Shown here in pieces: positions 19,599 to 28,873 of a stretch of DNA of 64,000 nucleotides; position 1 is the stretch's first letter; every line of letters begins with the position of its first letter. The notes beneath the pieces are model-generated. The model searched no databases, had not been told where the DNA came from, and saw only the letters and a list, made by a program, of their open reading frames with translations. Position numbers and translations under genes: made by a program. Origin of the DNA: Pantoea alfalfae (GTDB taxonomy: Bacteria; Pseudomonadota; Gammaproteobacteria; Enterobacterales; Enterobacteriaceae); assembly GCF_019880205.1 (NCBI RefSeq), contig NZ_CP082292.1, forward strand, positions 1,302,001 through 1,366,000, given 5' to 3'.

Positions 19599-21743
19599 AT
19601 GAGTACATCAACCCTGAATACCGATAACTGGATTGCCGCCATGCTGCGCGTCGCCGCGCGATTCGGTAAACCTGCCGATGGCAAAACCCTGCGTCAGCAG
19701 ATGCGCTGGTTTGAACATCTGCCGGTGTCCCAGCAGCTGGAGCGGCTCTCCGGGCTGCTGGGATTGCATCTGACCATGGTGCCGCAGAACAAACTGCGCT
19801 GGCGTCAGGAGATCACTCCGGTAGTGCTGGTGCTGGAAAATGCCAGCGTGGCGGTGCTGGAGAGCATTGATGCCGACGGCAGCGCGCGCTACTGGCTCAG
19901 TGAAGGCGGCGATGTGGTGCGTGAAAGCGCCTTATCGGAACTGCTGGCACGTGCTCAGGGCGATGTCGGGGTGATAGGCGTAGCGGCGCGTGGCCGGGAT
20001 GCGCGTATCGACGAATTCGTTCAGCCCTATGAGCCGCACTGGTTCTGGAAAAACTTTCGCGGCATGGGGCGCCGTATTACCGAGATCTCGCTGGCCTCAG
20101 TGATCAGCAACGTGCTGGCGCTGGCCGGTATTCTTTTTTCGATGCAGGTCTACGATCGGGTGATTCCGGCGCAGTCGCAATCCACGCTGTGGGTGCTGTT
20201 TGTCGGGGTGCTGATCGCCGCGGCCATTGAGTATGTGATCCGGCTGATGCGCACCCAGGTATCAGACCTGATGGGTAAACGCATCGACCTCAAAGTCTCG
20301 GCCATGCTGTTTGCCCGGGCGATGAGTATCCGAAATGAGGCGCGGCCAAAATCGACCGGCTCCTTTATCTCGCAGCTGCGTGAGATCGACCAGGTGCGCG
20401 AGTTGCTAACCTCAACCACGGTGGGTGCAGCAGCCGATCTGCCGTTTGTCATCCTGTTCCTGTTTATCATGTCATTTGTGGGGGGCTGGCTGGTGCTAAT
20501 CCCGCTGGCGGCGATCCCGCTGATCGTCATTCCCGGCCTGCTGGTGCAGATTCCGATGGCGAAGCTGGCCAAAGAGGGGCTGCGCGAGGGCGCGCTGCGC
20601 AATGCGGTGCTGGTGGAGACCATCGAGGGGATTGAGGATATCAAGGCGCTACAGGCGGAACCCTATTTTCAGCGTCAATGGGAACAAACCCACGAAGTCA
20701 GCGCTTCAATCAGCAATCAGCAGCGGTTATGGGGCGCGCGTCTTACCGGCTGGGCGTCAACCGTGCAGCAGCTCACCTATGCCGGAATGCTGGTGTTTGG
20801 TGTCTATCTGGTGCTCGATTCTCAAATCACCACCGGTACGCTGGTCGCCTGTAGCCTGCTCTCATCCCGTACCATCGCCCCGTTAATGCAGCTGACGATG
20901 GTTTTCTCACGCTGGCAGCACGCCAAAATGGCGATGAAAGGGCTGGATGAGCTGCTGAAAAAGCCGCTCGACCAGCCTGAAGCCGCTACGCTGGCGCACT
21001 GTCCGACGCTTACCGGCCAGTACGATCTGCGCAATGTCCATTACAGCTATGACGAAGAGAATGAAAAGAATGTGCTCAACGTGCAGCAGCTGCAGATCAA
21101 GCCCGGCGAGAAGATTGCCATTCTGGGTAAAGTCGGGGCAGGGAAGTCGACGCTGCTGAAGATCCTGGCCGGTCAGGCGCAGGCCACTCAGGGCAAGGTG
21201 ATTGTCGATGGCGTCGATATTGAGCGTATCGATCCTGTCGATTTACGCCGTCAACTCGGCTGGCTGTCGCATGACTCCCGTCTCTTCTTTGGCACGCTGC
21301 GGCAGAACCTGATGCTGGGTAATCCCCACGCCAGCGAACAGGAGATGCTGCAGGCGCTGCGCATCAGCGGCGCACTGTCGCTGGTCCAGCAGGATGCCGC
21401 CAGTCTGGATCGCATTATTAATGAAGGCGGACGCGGACTGTCAGGCGGGCAGCGTCAGATGGTGATGCTGAGTCGTATGATCCTGCGGCAGCCGCAGGTC
21501 GTCCTGCTGGATGAGCCGACTGCGGCCATGGATGAACAGCTGGAGGAGCATGTGATCCGTCAGCTACAGGGCTGGATCAGTGGCCGGACGCTGGTGCTGG
21601 TGACGCACCGGCCGGCGCTGCTGAAGATGGTCGACCGTATTGTGGTGATGGATAACGGCCGGATTGTGGCCGATGGTCCGCGTGACGAGATCCTGCGCCG
21701 TGCGACGACGCCAGCGACGCCAGGGAAAGGAGATGCTGCATGA
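19599..21743 (+). CDS. Type I secretion ABC exporter (LapB/BapC-like), C39-like domain without catalytic Cys
   Basis: This is the inner-membrane motor of the adhesin exporter. Residues about 1-140 form a C39-peptidase-like domain without an active-site cysteine, as in exporters of uncleaved RTX/Bap substrates. Several membrane segments follow (about 165-440), then a nucleotide-binding domain with Walker A GKVGAGKST at 510-518, signature LSGGQRQ near 614, Walker B VVLLDEPTAAMD near 633 and an H-loop in LVTHR. The length of 714 residues is standard. An AAGG ribosome site precedes the ATG. The stop overlaps the next start by four bases (ATGA), so the adaptor is translationally coupled. Confidence 0.95.
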   Translation: MSTSTLNTDNWIAAMLRVAARFGKPADGKTLRQQMRWFEHLPVSQQLERLSGLLGLHLTMVPQNKLRWRQEITPVVLVLENASVAVLESIDADGSARYWLSEGGDVVRESALSELLARAQGDVGVIGVAARGRDARIDEFVQPYEPHWFWKNFRGMGRRITEISLASVISNVLALAGILFSMQVYDRVIPAQSQSTLWVLFVGVLIAAAIEYVIRLMRTQVSDLMGKRIDLKVSAMLFARAMSIRNEARPKSTGSFISQLREIDQVRELLTSTTVGAAADLPFVILFLFIMSFVGGWLVLIPLAAIPLIVIPGLLVQIPMAKLAKEGLREGALRNAVLVETIEGIEDIKALQAEPYFQRQWEQTHEVSASISNQQRLWGARLTGWASTVQQLTYAGMLVFGVYLVLDSQITTGTLVACSLLSSRTIAPLMQLTMVFSRWQHAKMAMKGLDELLKKPLDQPEAATLAHCPTLTGQYDLRNVHYSYDEENEKNVLNVQQLQIKPGEKIAILGKVGAGKSTLLKILAGQAQATQGKVIVDGVDIERIDPVDLRRQLGWLSHDSRLFFGTLRQNLMLGNPHASEQEMLQALRISGALSLVQQDAASLDRIINEGGRGLSGGQRQMVMLSRMILRQPQVVLLDEPTAAMDEQLEEHVIRQLQGWISGRTLVLVTHRPALLKMVDRIVVMDNGRIVADGPRDEILRRATTPATPGKGDAA

Positions 21744-22909
21744 GTCTGGTTATTGTTGATAAAGATCTTGCCCGTCATGAGCGCCGGACATCGGCGATTA
21801 TCTGGCTCTGCACCGCCGCACTGGCAATTTTTCTCATCTGGGCGCACTTCGCCATTCTGGATGAGGTGACCGTCGGCATCGGCAAGGTAACACCTTCCAG
21901 CCGCGCGCAGGTGATCGACAGCCTGGACGGCGGCATCGTCAAACAGCTGAATGTGCATGAGGGCGATATTGTTGAGAAAGGGCAGGTGCTGGCCACGCTC
22001 GATCCGACGCGCTTCCAGTCCAACTTCGGCGAAGCACAGGCCAAAGTGCGCACGCTGCGTGCCTCATCCGAAAGGCTTGAGGCGGAGTTGTCAGGCACGC
22101 CGCTTACGTTCAGCGCCGAAACCCTGAAGGAGCCGAACCTGGTCACGCGCGAACGGCAGCTCTACGAGTCGCGTCGTCGTAATCTCACCGAAACCATCAG
22201 TAACCTGCAGCAGTCGCTGAGACTGGTACAGGATGAACTGCGGCTGACGGAACCGCTGGTGGCTAAGGGTGCGGCAGGGCAGGTCGAGGTGATTCGTTTG
22301 CGCCGTCAGGTCAGCGATCTGCGCGGTAAAATTGATGAGGCGCGTAACGACTATCTGGTGCGCGCCCATGAAGAGCAGGTGAAAAACAATGCCGAACTGG
22401 ATGCACAACTGCAGGTTGCTGCGGGCAAAGAAGATCAGCTGACGCGTGCCACGCTCTACTCGCCGGTACGCGGCATCGTCAAAGATATTCAGGTCACCAC
22501 GGTCGGAGGCGTACTGGAGCCGGGCGGTAAACTGATGGAGATCGTGCCGCTGGAGGATCAGCTGCTGATTGAGACGCGTATCAATCCACGTGATATCGCG
22601 TACATCCGCCCCGGCCTGGCCGCCACCGTAAAAGTGACCGCCTATGACTCTTCTATCTATGGTGATCTGCCCGGCGAAGTTGAAACGGTATCGCCCGATA
22701 CCCTGCAGGATGAGGTAAAACGCGATCAATATTACTATCGTGTTTACGTTCGTACTCAGAAAGCAGAGCTGACCAACCGTGCCGGACGAAAATTTCCGAT
22801 TGTGCCGGGTATGGTGGCTAACGTGGAGATTAAAACCGGTCAGAAATCGGTCATGGACTATCTGATTAAGCCGCTGAATAAAGTCAAAGAATCGCTGCGC
22901 GAGCGATGA
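21740..22909 (+). CDS. HlyD-family periplasmic adaptor of the adhesin type I secretion system
   Basis: This membrane-fusion protein links the ABC exporter to the TolC-like channel. It has a short cytoplasmic N-terminus, one membrane segment at about residues 19-40, a biotinyl-lipoyl-like half (SLDGGIVKQLNVHEGDIV), a long coiled coil (about 95-230), the second lipoyl half (YSPVRGIVKDIQV) and a beta-barrel C-terminus with the family motif PGMVANVEIKTGQKSVMDYL. At 389 residues it matches LapC/BapD-like adaptors. It is the last gene of the secretion operon; no clear terminator follows. Confidence 0.95.
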   Translation: MSLVIVDKDLARHERRTSAIIWLCTAALAIFLIWAHFAILDEVTVGIGKVTPSSRAQVIDSLDGGIVKQLNVHEGDIVEKGQVLATLDPTRFQSNFGEAQAKVRTLRASSERLEAELSGTPLTFSAETLKEPNLVTRERQLYESRRRNLTETISNLQQSLRLVQDELRLTEPLVAKGAAGQVEVIRLRRQVSDLRGKIDEARNDYLVRAHEEQVKNNAELDAQLQVAAGKEDQLTRATLYSPVRGIVKDIQVTTVGGVLEPGGKLMEIVPLEDQLLIETRINPRDIAYIRPGLAATVKVTAYDSSIYGDLPGEVETVSPDTLQDEVKRDQYYYRVYVRTQKAELTNRAGRKFPIVPGMVANVEIKTGQKSVMDYLIKPLNKVKESLRER

Positions 22910-23090
22910 AAATCAGCACCATAACCACTCTCCGCCTGCTTAATTACGGTGATAAATTAACATGGCGGATATTTCATCATTCAGGGCGCAAAGCGTGCGA
23001 AATTTAGCACTCTGTGCGGAACTGGGGCAGAGTTAATTTAATCAGCTTAAGAAAGTTTACGCAGATATAACGGAACGGCAAATTTCAGGC

Positions 23091-23184
23091 AAAAAAATGC
23101 CGGACAACGTGTCCGGCGGGAAATAATAAGTTGTACATCTCATTCGGGGAGAATGAAGGTAATAATGGAATAAATGATGATAGC
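23091..23184 (-). ncRNA. micF: MicF antisense small RNA
   Basis: Read on the minus strand, this 94-base segment begins GCTATCATCATTTATT, nearly the conserved 5' end of E. coli MicF (which pairs with ompF mRNA), continues with TTATTACCTTCATTC as MicF does, and ends in a GC hairpin (GCCGGACA / TGTCCGGC) plus seven T. The length equals E. coli MicF (93) within one base. It lies upstream of and divergent from an OmpC-type porin, the classical arrangement. A -10-like TAGAAT is at 23192-23197, seven bases before the predicted first nucleotide, with a poor -35 as expected for an OmpR-activated promoter. The ompF target is not in this window. Confidence 0.9.
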
Positions 23185-23507
23185 GGGGACTATTCTATTA
23201 CCAGATGCCGTAAAAGTTTTATCATTCAGTGCTTCATAAAGCTCTGATGCAACCTGTTGATAACAAACAATACGAATTGAGATTAACGATTCGTGCGCTG
23301 ATTTTTATCGATCTGTGCTGGTTATTAGTTCCCCGATATTTACATTAAGAAATAACTGTTTCGATCTATGAAACAGTTTTGGAAATTTAGTAGCATTTTC
23401 CTGGTGGATTATTGCCCGTTATATAACAACAATGGCCTGCCGGCTGAATTTTTAATCATTCAGTTCGCAGTGGCAAATAATAAAGGCACATAACAGAGGG
23501 TAATAAA
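23185..23507. promoter_or_regulatory. Divergent micF/ompC control region
   Basis: This 323-base AT-rich spacer separates the MicF start from the porin start. It carries the micF -10 (23192-23197), an inverted repeat CTGTTTC/GAAACAG at 23356-23376 and a GAAACA-N-GAAATTTA-like stretch to about 23400, reminiscent of OmpR sites at E. coli ompC. A GTTATATAAC near 23420 may hold the ompC -10. The bases from 22910 to 23090, after the adaptor gene, show no feature beyond the MicF terminator. OmpR control is inferred from the family, not shown. Confidence 0.55.
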
Positions 23508-24626
23508 ATGAAACGTCGCGTTCTCTCCCTGGTGATCCATGCATTGCTGGTTGCAGCAGGATCAGCAAACGCAGCTGAAATCTATAACAAAGACGGCAAC
23601 AAATTAGACCTCTTCGGTAAAGTTGACGGTCTGCACTACTTCTCTGACAACGACAGCTCTGACGGCGACCAATCCTACGTGCGCTTCGGCTTCAAAGGCG
23701 AAACCGAAATCAGCGATCAACTGACCGGTTACGGTCAGTGGGAATATCAGGCTGCGCTGAACAACGCCGAGTCTGAAGGCACTGCTGATAGTTTCACGCG
23801 TGTCGGCTTTGCCGGGGTAAAATTTGGGGATGCGGGCTCGTTCGACTACGGTCGTAACTACGGCGTAGCTTACGATATCGGCGCATGGACCGACGTGCTG
23901 CCCGAGTTTGGTGGCGATACCTATGGCGCAGATAACTTTATGTATCAGCGTGGCAACGGCATGGCGACCTACCGCAATAATAACTTCTTTGGTCTGGTGG
24001 ATGGCTGGAACTTCGCCGTGCAGTATCAGGGCAAGAATGGCAACAACACCGAATCTGCAAATGGCCGTGACGTACTGGGTCAGAATGGCGACGGCTGGGG
24101 TCTGAGCACCACGTATGATCTGGGTCAGGGCTTTGGCATTGGTGCCGCGGCTTTCCAGTCTGACCGTACCAACGATCAGAACAGCGCGACATCAGGTATT
24201 CTTGGCCGCGGCGATAAAGCGGAAGTGTACACGGGCGGTCTGAAATATGACGCAAACAATGTCTATCTGGCCGCGATGTACTCGCGTGCTTACAATGCGA
24301 CCCGCTTTGGTGACAGCAGTGACGCCTCTTCAGCTTACGGCTATGCGGATAAAGCGGATAACTGGGAACTGGTTGCACAGTATCAGTTCGACTTCGGCCT
24401 GCGTCCATCCCTGGCCTATGTCACCTCACGCGGCACCGATGTTCAGAACTGGGGCAAACAGAATCTGAAAAAATATATCGATGTTGGCGCGACCTACTAC
24501 TTCAACAAAAACATGTCTACCTATGTTGATTACCAGATCAACCTGCTGGACGACAACGCGTTCACCGACGCAGCCGGTATCAATACCGACGACGTGGTGG
24601 CACTGGGTCTGGTTTACCAGTTCTAA
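23508..24626 (+). CDS. ompC: OmpC-type general porin
   Basis: A trimeric 16-stranded outer-membrane porin for passive diffusion of small hydrophilic solutes. A signal peptide of 22 residues ends at ANA before [19 protein letters not shown], the hallmark start of mature enterobacterial porins. The constriction-loop motif PEFGGDTYG and the C-terminal aromatic residue (LGLVYQF) needed for BAM-dependent assembly are present. At 372 residues it is close to E. coli OmpC. A GAGGG ribosome site precedes the ATG. The divergent micF and the ompC-apbE-alkB-yojI order support ompC over ompF, though the porin paralogues cannot be separated with certainty by eye. Confidence 0.92.
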   Translation: MKRRVLSLVIHALLVAAGSANAAEIYNKDGNKLDLFGKVDGLHYFSDNDSSDGDQSYVRFGFKGETEISDQLTGYGQWEYQAALNNAESEGTADSFTRVGFAGVKFGDAGSFDYGRNYGVAYDIGAWTDVLPEFGGDTYGADNFMYQRGNGMATYRNNNFFGLVDGWNFAVQYQGKNGNNTESANGRDVLGQNGDGWGLSTTYDLGQGFGIGAAAFQSDRTNDQNSATSGILGRGDKAEVYTGGLKYDANNVYLAAMYSRAYNATRFGDSSDASSAYGYADKADNWELVAQYQFDFGLRPSLAYVTSRGTDVQNWGKQNLKKYIDVGATYYFNKNMSTYVDYQINLLDDNAFTDAAGINTDDVVALGLVYQF

Positions 24627-24640
24627 ACGTTCTGAGTTGT

Positions 24641-24670
24641 CAGGGAGCGCAGTTACCGCTGCGCTCCTGC
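24641..24670 (+). terminator. Likely ompC terminator hairpin
   Basis: GGAGCGCAG pairs with CTGCGCTCC around a short loop, about 17 bases after the porin stop. It lacks a good T-run. Confidence 0.6.
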
Positions 24671-24847
24671 ATCGCCTTCCGGGCTGAGCGCTTCAGCCTT
24701 TTGCCACTTCGTGGGTTCCGGTGCTGTCGTTACCGACGACACAACACTGCCGAATCGCGCACCTTCAAATGCGACACCTGCCAGCGTAAAGGCTGAAAAG
24801 CTCAGCCAGTGATGCCATGCCGACGGCCACTTCTGTGAATTTTTCAT
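24653..24847 (-). CDS. Possible 64-residue hypothetical protein
   Basis: The minus-strand frame starts at an ATG five bases after GAGAGG and encodes a Trp/His-rich start followed by a short hydrophobic stretch (WLSFSAFTLAGVAF), then a polar tail. I do not recognise it. Its stop lies inside the ompC terminator hairpin, which weakens the case. It may be a real small membrane protein or chance. Confidence 0.35.
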   Translation of the reverse strand: MKNSQKWPSAWHHWLSFSAFTLAGVAFEGARFGSVVSSVTTAPEPTKWQKAEALSPEGDAGAQR

Positions 24848-24996
24848 TCTGCACCTCTCAGAGATAAACACTGTTTCAACAGTGCAGAATTCATGCCAGC
24901 TTTACCGCTCTCACAGCCACAGATGGCGCGCCCGTTTTGATACACTTGCCGCACGCATCAGAGAGGCATTGCCCCAATCAGGTGCAGTCAGGCTTG

Positions 24997-25107
24997 TTAA
25001 TGGCGCGGCCGTGAAGGTGTCATATGACGATGACGACGCTGTTCGACCACTTTATAACTTCCGTAAATAAACAGGCCCAGGGCCATAACGAGAATCGCAT
25101 AAATCAT
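24997..25107 (-). CDS. 36-residue small membrane protein
   Basis: A perfect TAAGGAG ribosome site lies six bases before the ATG. The product starts MIYAILVMALGLFIYGSYKV (one membrane helix) and ends in a strongly basic, His/Arg-rich tail (EQRRHRHMTPSRPRH), so the C-terminus should stay in the cytoplasm. This architecture is common among enterobacterial single-helix small proteins, but I cannot assign it to a named one. It is divergent from apbE with about 160 bases between. Confidence 0.65.
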   Translation of the reverse strand: MIYAILVMALGLFIYGSYKVVEQRRHRHMTPSRPRH

Positions 25108-25267
25108 CTGTAGCTCCTTACTTTGAAATAATGTTTATCGCCTGTCGGGAGGCGGGGTCAGGATAGATGACCAGTGAATGTTCTCGTGATTCAGAAAAAT
25201 ATTCAACGCTATTTAAGCTAATTTACCCGAAGTTTATGCTTTGTAGCAGAGACTAATAAAGTGTTAC

Positions 25268-26326
25268 ATGCGAGGAAGGATGCGTTCTCAGATTAATCTG
25301 CTGTTTATAGTGACGTTAGTACTGATGTTAGCAGCCTGCGATAAGCCAGCAGCAACAACCGCACTGGTACTGGAAGGAAAAACGATGGGAACCGTCTGGC
25401 GTGTGAGCCTGGCGGGTGTGGAGATCGAACGTAAAGCGGAGCTGCAGCAGCGCATCCAGCGGCAGCTGGATGCGGACGATGCTGAACTCTCAACCTGGAA
25501 AGCCGATTCCGTGTTATCACGCTTCAATCAGAGCCGGGATCTGTCACCGTGGGCAGTAAGTGAAAACATGGCGGATATTGTCACCACCTCACTGCGAATT
25601 GGCCGTAAAACCGGCGGGGCGATGGATATTACTGTCGGGCCACTGGTTAACTTATGGGGTTTTGGCCCGACCAGACAGCCAGCTCATACGCCGGATGCTG
25701 CACAGATCGCCACCGCCCGGGCGCAGACCGGGTTGCAGCATCTGCGGGTGGTGCAGGGTGCAGACGCGCAGTGGCTGCAGAAAGATCTGCCTGACCTTTA
25801 TGTCGATCTCTCAACAGTGGGCGAGGGCTTCGCAACCGATCATCTGGCGCGCCTGATGGAGCAACTCGGCATCAACAACTATCTGGTGTCGGTCGGGGGC
25901 GCGGTGCTGAGTCGTGGTCTGAATGCGCAGCAGCAGCCGTGGCGCGTAGCGATTCAGAAACCGACCGATCGCGAAAATGCGGTTCAGGCGCGCGTTGATC
26001 TGCAGGGACACGGTATCAGCACATCCGGCAGCTATCGCAACTATTATGAACTGGATGGCAAGCGCATTTCTCATGTGATCGATCCCGTTACCGGACGGCC
26101 CATTGAGCATAAACTGGTTTCCGCCACGGTGATCGCCACTACGGCACTGGAAGCCGACGGCTGGGATACCGGATTGATGGTACTCGGTACCGAAAAAGCC
26201 AAAGCGCTGGCGATAAAAGAGCATCTGGCGGTCTATCTGATCAGTAAGCAGGGCGATAAATTTGTCAGCTGGATGTCGCCGCAGTTTGCTGCTTTCCTGA
26301 TCCCCGAAAAATCCGGAGAACCCTGA
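25268..26326 (+). CDS. apbE: FAD:protein FMN transferase lipoprotein ApbE
   Basis: ApbE covalently attaches FMN from FAD to Thr residues of periplasmic flavoproteins such as NqrB/NqrC and RnfG/RnfD. The lipoprotein signal ends in the lipobox LMLAAC (Cys near residue 24). The family blocks are present: VLEGKTMGTVWRVSL, AMDITVGPLVNLWGFGP, DLSTVGEGFATD, GGAVLSRG and the DGWDTGLMVLG segment near the C-terminus. At 352 residues it fits the family. A second ATG four codons downstream is possible but has its purine-rich stretch too close. The stop overlaps the alkB start by one base (TGATG), so the two are translationally coupled. Confidence 0.95.
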   Translation: MRGRMRSQINLLFIVTLVLMLAACDKPAATTALVLEGKTMGTVWRVSLAGVEIERKAELQQRIQRQLDADDAELSTWKADSVLSRFNQSRDLSPWAVSENMADIVTTSLRIGRKTGGAMDITVGPLVNLWGFGPTRQPAHTPDAAQIATARAQTGLQHLRVVQGADAQWLQKDLPDLYVDLSTVGEGFATDHLARLMEQLGINNYLVSVGGAVLSRGLNAQQQPWRVAIQKPTDRENAVQARVDLQGHGISTSGSYRNYYELDGKRISHVIDPVTGRPIEHKLVSATVIATTALEADGWDTGLMVLGTEKAKALAIKEHLAVYLISKQGDKFVSWMSPQFAAFLIPEKSGEP

Positions 26327-26967
26327 TGTTAGATCTTTTTAGTGAAGAGCACCCCTGGCAGGAGCCGCTGGCTGAAGGTGCCATGATCCTGCGGCGTCGC
26401 GCGCGCGAAGATGCAGAAGCGCTTTATCAACAGATCCTGACAATTGCGGAACAGAACCCGTTTGCCCATCGCATTACGCCCGGCGGTCATCGCATGTCGG
26501 TGGCGATGACCAATTGCGGCGATTTTGGCTGGTCGGTGGATTCACGTGGCTACAATTATCAGCAGCAGGACAACCTCAACGGACGTAAATGGCCACCAAT
26601 GCCGCCGCTGTTTCGTACTCTGGCACAGCAGGCAGCATCAGAGGCAGGATTTGCTGATTTTAATCCGGATGCCTGCCTGCTTAATCGCTATGAACCGGGC
26701 GCGAAGCTGACACTGCATCAGGATAAAGATGAGAAAGATTTGCGCCAGCCTATCGTTTCGGTGTCGCTGGGCTTGCCTGCGGTTTTCCAGTTTGGTGGCT
26801 TCGAGCGTGGTGACACAACTCAGCGTGTGCTGCTGGAACACGGTGATATTGTGGTATGGGGCGGGCCGTCGCGCCTGCGCTACCACGGCATTCTGCCGCT
26901 GAAGCCAGGCGTTCATCCGCTGGCCGGTCCCTGGCGTTATAACCTGACGTTTCGCCGCGCCTTTTGA
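26326..26967 (+). CDS. alkB: DNA repair dioxygenase AlkB
   Basis: An Fe(II)/2-oxoglutarate-dependent dioxygenase that oxidatively removes 1-methyladenine and 3-methylcytosine lesions. The iron ligands His131, Asp133 (LHQDKDEKD) and His187 (RYHGI) and the 2-oxoglutarate-binding Arg204 and Arg210 (WRYNLTFRR) occupy the same positions as in E. coli AlkB. The 213-residue length is close to E. coli's 216. In E. coli alkB follows ada and is induced by the Ada response; here no ada is present and alkB overlaps apbE, so its regulation probably differs (inference). Confidence 0.97.
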   Translation: MLDLFSEEHPWQEPLAEGAMILRRRAREDAEALYQQILTIAEQNPFAHRITPGGHRMSVAMTNCGDFGWSVDSRGYNYQQQDNLNGRKWPPMPPLFRTLAQQAASEAGFADFNPDACLLNRYEPGAKLTLHQDKDEKDLRQPIVSVSLGLPAVFQFGGFERGDTTQRVLLEHGDIVVWGGPSRLRYHGILPLKPGVHPLAGPWRYNLTFRRAF

Positions 26968-27062
26968 CCCGTTACGCCGGTTACGGCGTGGTGAGAATAA
27001 CTATTGCTATCATTTGGCATCCCATTACACTGCAGGCTATTTTTAGCTGATGGATTGCCTGC

Positions 27063-28715
27063 ATGACGTTGTTAAGCGTTGTTTTTCGCCAGTTCCGCTG
27101 GCCTTTTATCGGGGTGATTGCGCTGACGTTGTTAAGCGCCGTGCTGGGTATCGGCATGATCGCCTTTATCAACCGCGAAATGATTGTCGCCATTAACACC
27201 TCTTTTGCGGTGTTGCCGCAGTTTCTGTTGCAGCTGGTGGTGCTGATGGCGGTGACGCTGGCCTCGCAGCTGGCGCTGACGATGCTCGGCCATCAGTTTG
27301 TCTGGCGACTGCGCGGCGAATTTATTAAGCGTATCCTCGATTCCCGGGTTGAACGTATCGAGCAACTTGGCAGCGCGCAGTTGCTGGCAGGACTGACCAG
27401 CGATGTGCGGGCGATTACGCTGGCCTTTGTGCGCCTGCCGGAGCTGTTTCAGGGCGTCATCATTACGCTTGGCTCGGCACTTTATCTCGCCTGGCTGTCC
27501 CCGAAAATGTTGCTGGTGACCAGTCTCTGGCTGGGTGTCACGCTGGTGGGCGGCTGGATGCTGGTTTCACGCGTCTACCAGCACATGGCAAAGCTGCGGG
27601 AAATCGAAGACAACCTTTATCGCGATTACCAGACGGTGATTGAAGGGCGCAAAGAGCTGCAGCTTAACCGCTCCCGTGCACAGCAGGTCTATGACACCGT
27701 GTATCAGGAGGATGCCCGTGCCTGGCGTCACCATATTGTACGCGCAGATACATACCATCTCAGTGCGGTTAACTGGTCGAATATCATGACGTTAGGCGCT
27801 ATCGGCATGGTCTTTTTTATGGCCAACAGCCTGGGCTGGGCTAATACCGCCGTCGCCGCTACCTTTTCCCTGACGCTGCTGTTCTTACGCACGCCGCTGC
27901 TCTCGGCGGTGGGTGCGTTACCGACGTTGCTCAGTGCCCAGGTCGCATTCCGTAAGCTCAACGCCTTTGACCTCGCCCCCTATCAGCCCGGGTTTCACGC
28001 GCCATCTCCCGTCTCTGACTGGCAGACACTGGAGTTGCGCGACGTCTCTTTCCATTATGGTGATAACGGTTTTCAGGTCGGGCCGATTAACCTGACGTTG
28101 CGCCGGGGGGAACTGGTGTTCCTGATTGGCGGCAACGGCAGCGGTAAATCGACGCTGGCGATGTTGCTGACCGGGCTGTATCAGCCGCAGTCCGGCACGC
28201 TGCTGCTGGATGGTAAAGCGATCACGGCAGAGGAGCTGGATGTGTGGCGCAGTCAGTTTTCGGCGGTCTTCACCGACCTGCATCTGTTTGACCGGTTGAT
28301 CGGGCGGGAAGGCGTGGCAGCCAATCCGGCGCTGGTGCAGCAGTGGCTGGAGCGGCTGAAGATGCAGGACAAACTGAAGATTGAAGGCAACAAAGTGCTG
28401 AACCTGCGGCTATCTAAAGGGCAGAGTAAACGACTGGCACTGCTGCTGGCGGTGGCGGAAGAGCGCGATGTGCTGTTACTGGATGAATGGGCGGCAGATC
28501 AGGATCCCCATTTTCGCCGCATCTTTTATCGTGAGCTGCTGCCGTGGTTGCAGCAGGCGGGTAAAACGGTGTTTGCCATCAGTCATGACGATCACTACTT
28601 CATTCATGCCGATCGGCTGCTGGAGATGCGCGAAGGTCAGTTAACGGAGCTGACCGGTAATGAGCGCGATCTCGCCACACTCGACTCGGTAAAGCGCACC
28701 GACACCGGACTTTGA
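27063..28715 (+). CDS. yojI: YojI-type ABC exporter (microcin J25 efflux family)
   Basis: A fused membrane-ATPase half transporter of the cyclic-peptide/siderophore exporter family (PvdE/YojI). In E. coli YojI exports microcin J25 through TolC. The N-terminal half has about six membrane segments. The ATPase has Walker [10 protein letters not shown] at residues 356-364, a degenerate signature LSKGQSKR instead of LSGGQ, Walker [13 protein letters not shown] and an H-loop in AISHDDHYF, all characteristic of this subfamily. The length of 550 residues is normal. A promoter may lie in the 95 bases after alkB, but no terminator separates them clearly. Confidence 0.93.
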   Translation: MTLLSVVFRQFRWPFIGVIALTLLSAVLGIGMIAFINREMIVAINTSFAVLPQFLLQLVVLMAVTLASQLALTMLGHQFVWRLRGEFIKRILDSRVERIEQLGSAQLLAGLTSDVRAITLAFVRLPELFQGVIITLGSALYLAWLSPKMLLVTSLWLGVTLVGGWMLVSRVYQHMAKLREIEDNLYRDYQTVIEGRKELQLNRSRAQQVYDTVYQEDARAWRHHIVRADTYHLSAVNWSNIMTLGAIGMVFFMANSLGWANTAVAATFSLTLLFLRTPLLSAVGALPTLLSAQVAFRKLNAFDLAPYQPGFHAPSPVSDWQTLELRDVSFHYGDNGFQVGPINLTLRRGELVFLIGGNGSGKSTLAMLLTGLYQPQSGTLLLDGKAITAEELDVWRSQFSAVFTDLHLFDRLIGREGVAANPALVQQWLERLKMQDKLKIEGNKVLNLRLSKGQSKRLALLLAVAEERDVLLLDEWAADQDPHFRRIFYRELLPWLQQAGKTVFAISHDDHYFIHADRLLEMREGQLTELTGNERDLATLDSVKRTDTGL

Positions 28716-28840
28716 CGGCAACTGGCAAAACTTAGCAGAAAAGCGCACTGGCGTGCTGCGCGTCAGACAGGCTACTTTAGCAATCATCAGAAACGTCAGT
28801 TTCTGCCATCCTGAAACGTCTTCTTTCGTCTGTGTTTACC

Positions 28841-28873
28841 CCGGCTAAATACCCTTGTTTAGCCGGTTTTTTT
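28841..28873 (+). terminator. yojI terminator
   Basis: CCGGCTAAA pairs with TTTAGCCGG around an eight-base loop, followed by seven T. It touches the stop codon of the convergent phosphopantetheinyl transferase gene and may serve yojI only. Confidence 0.88.
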
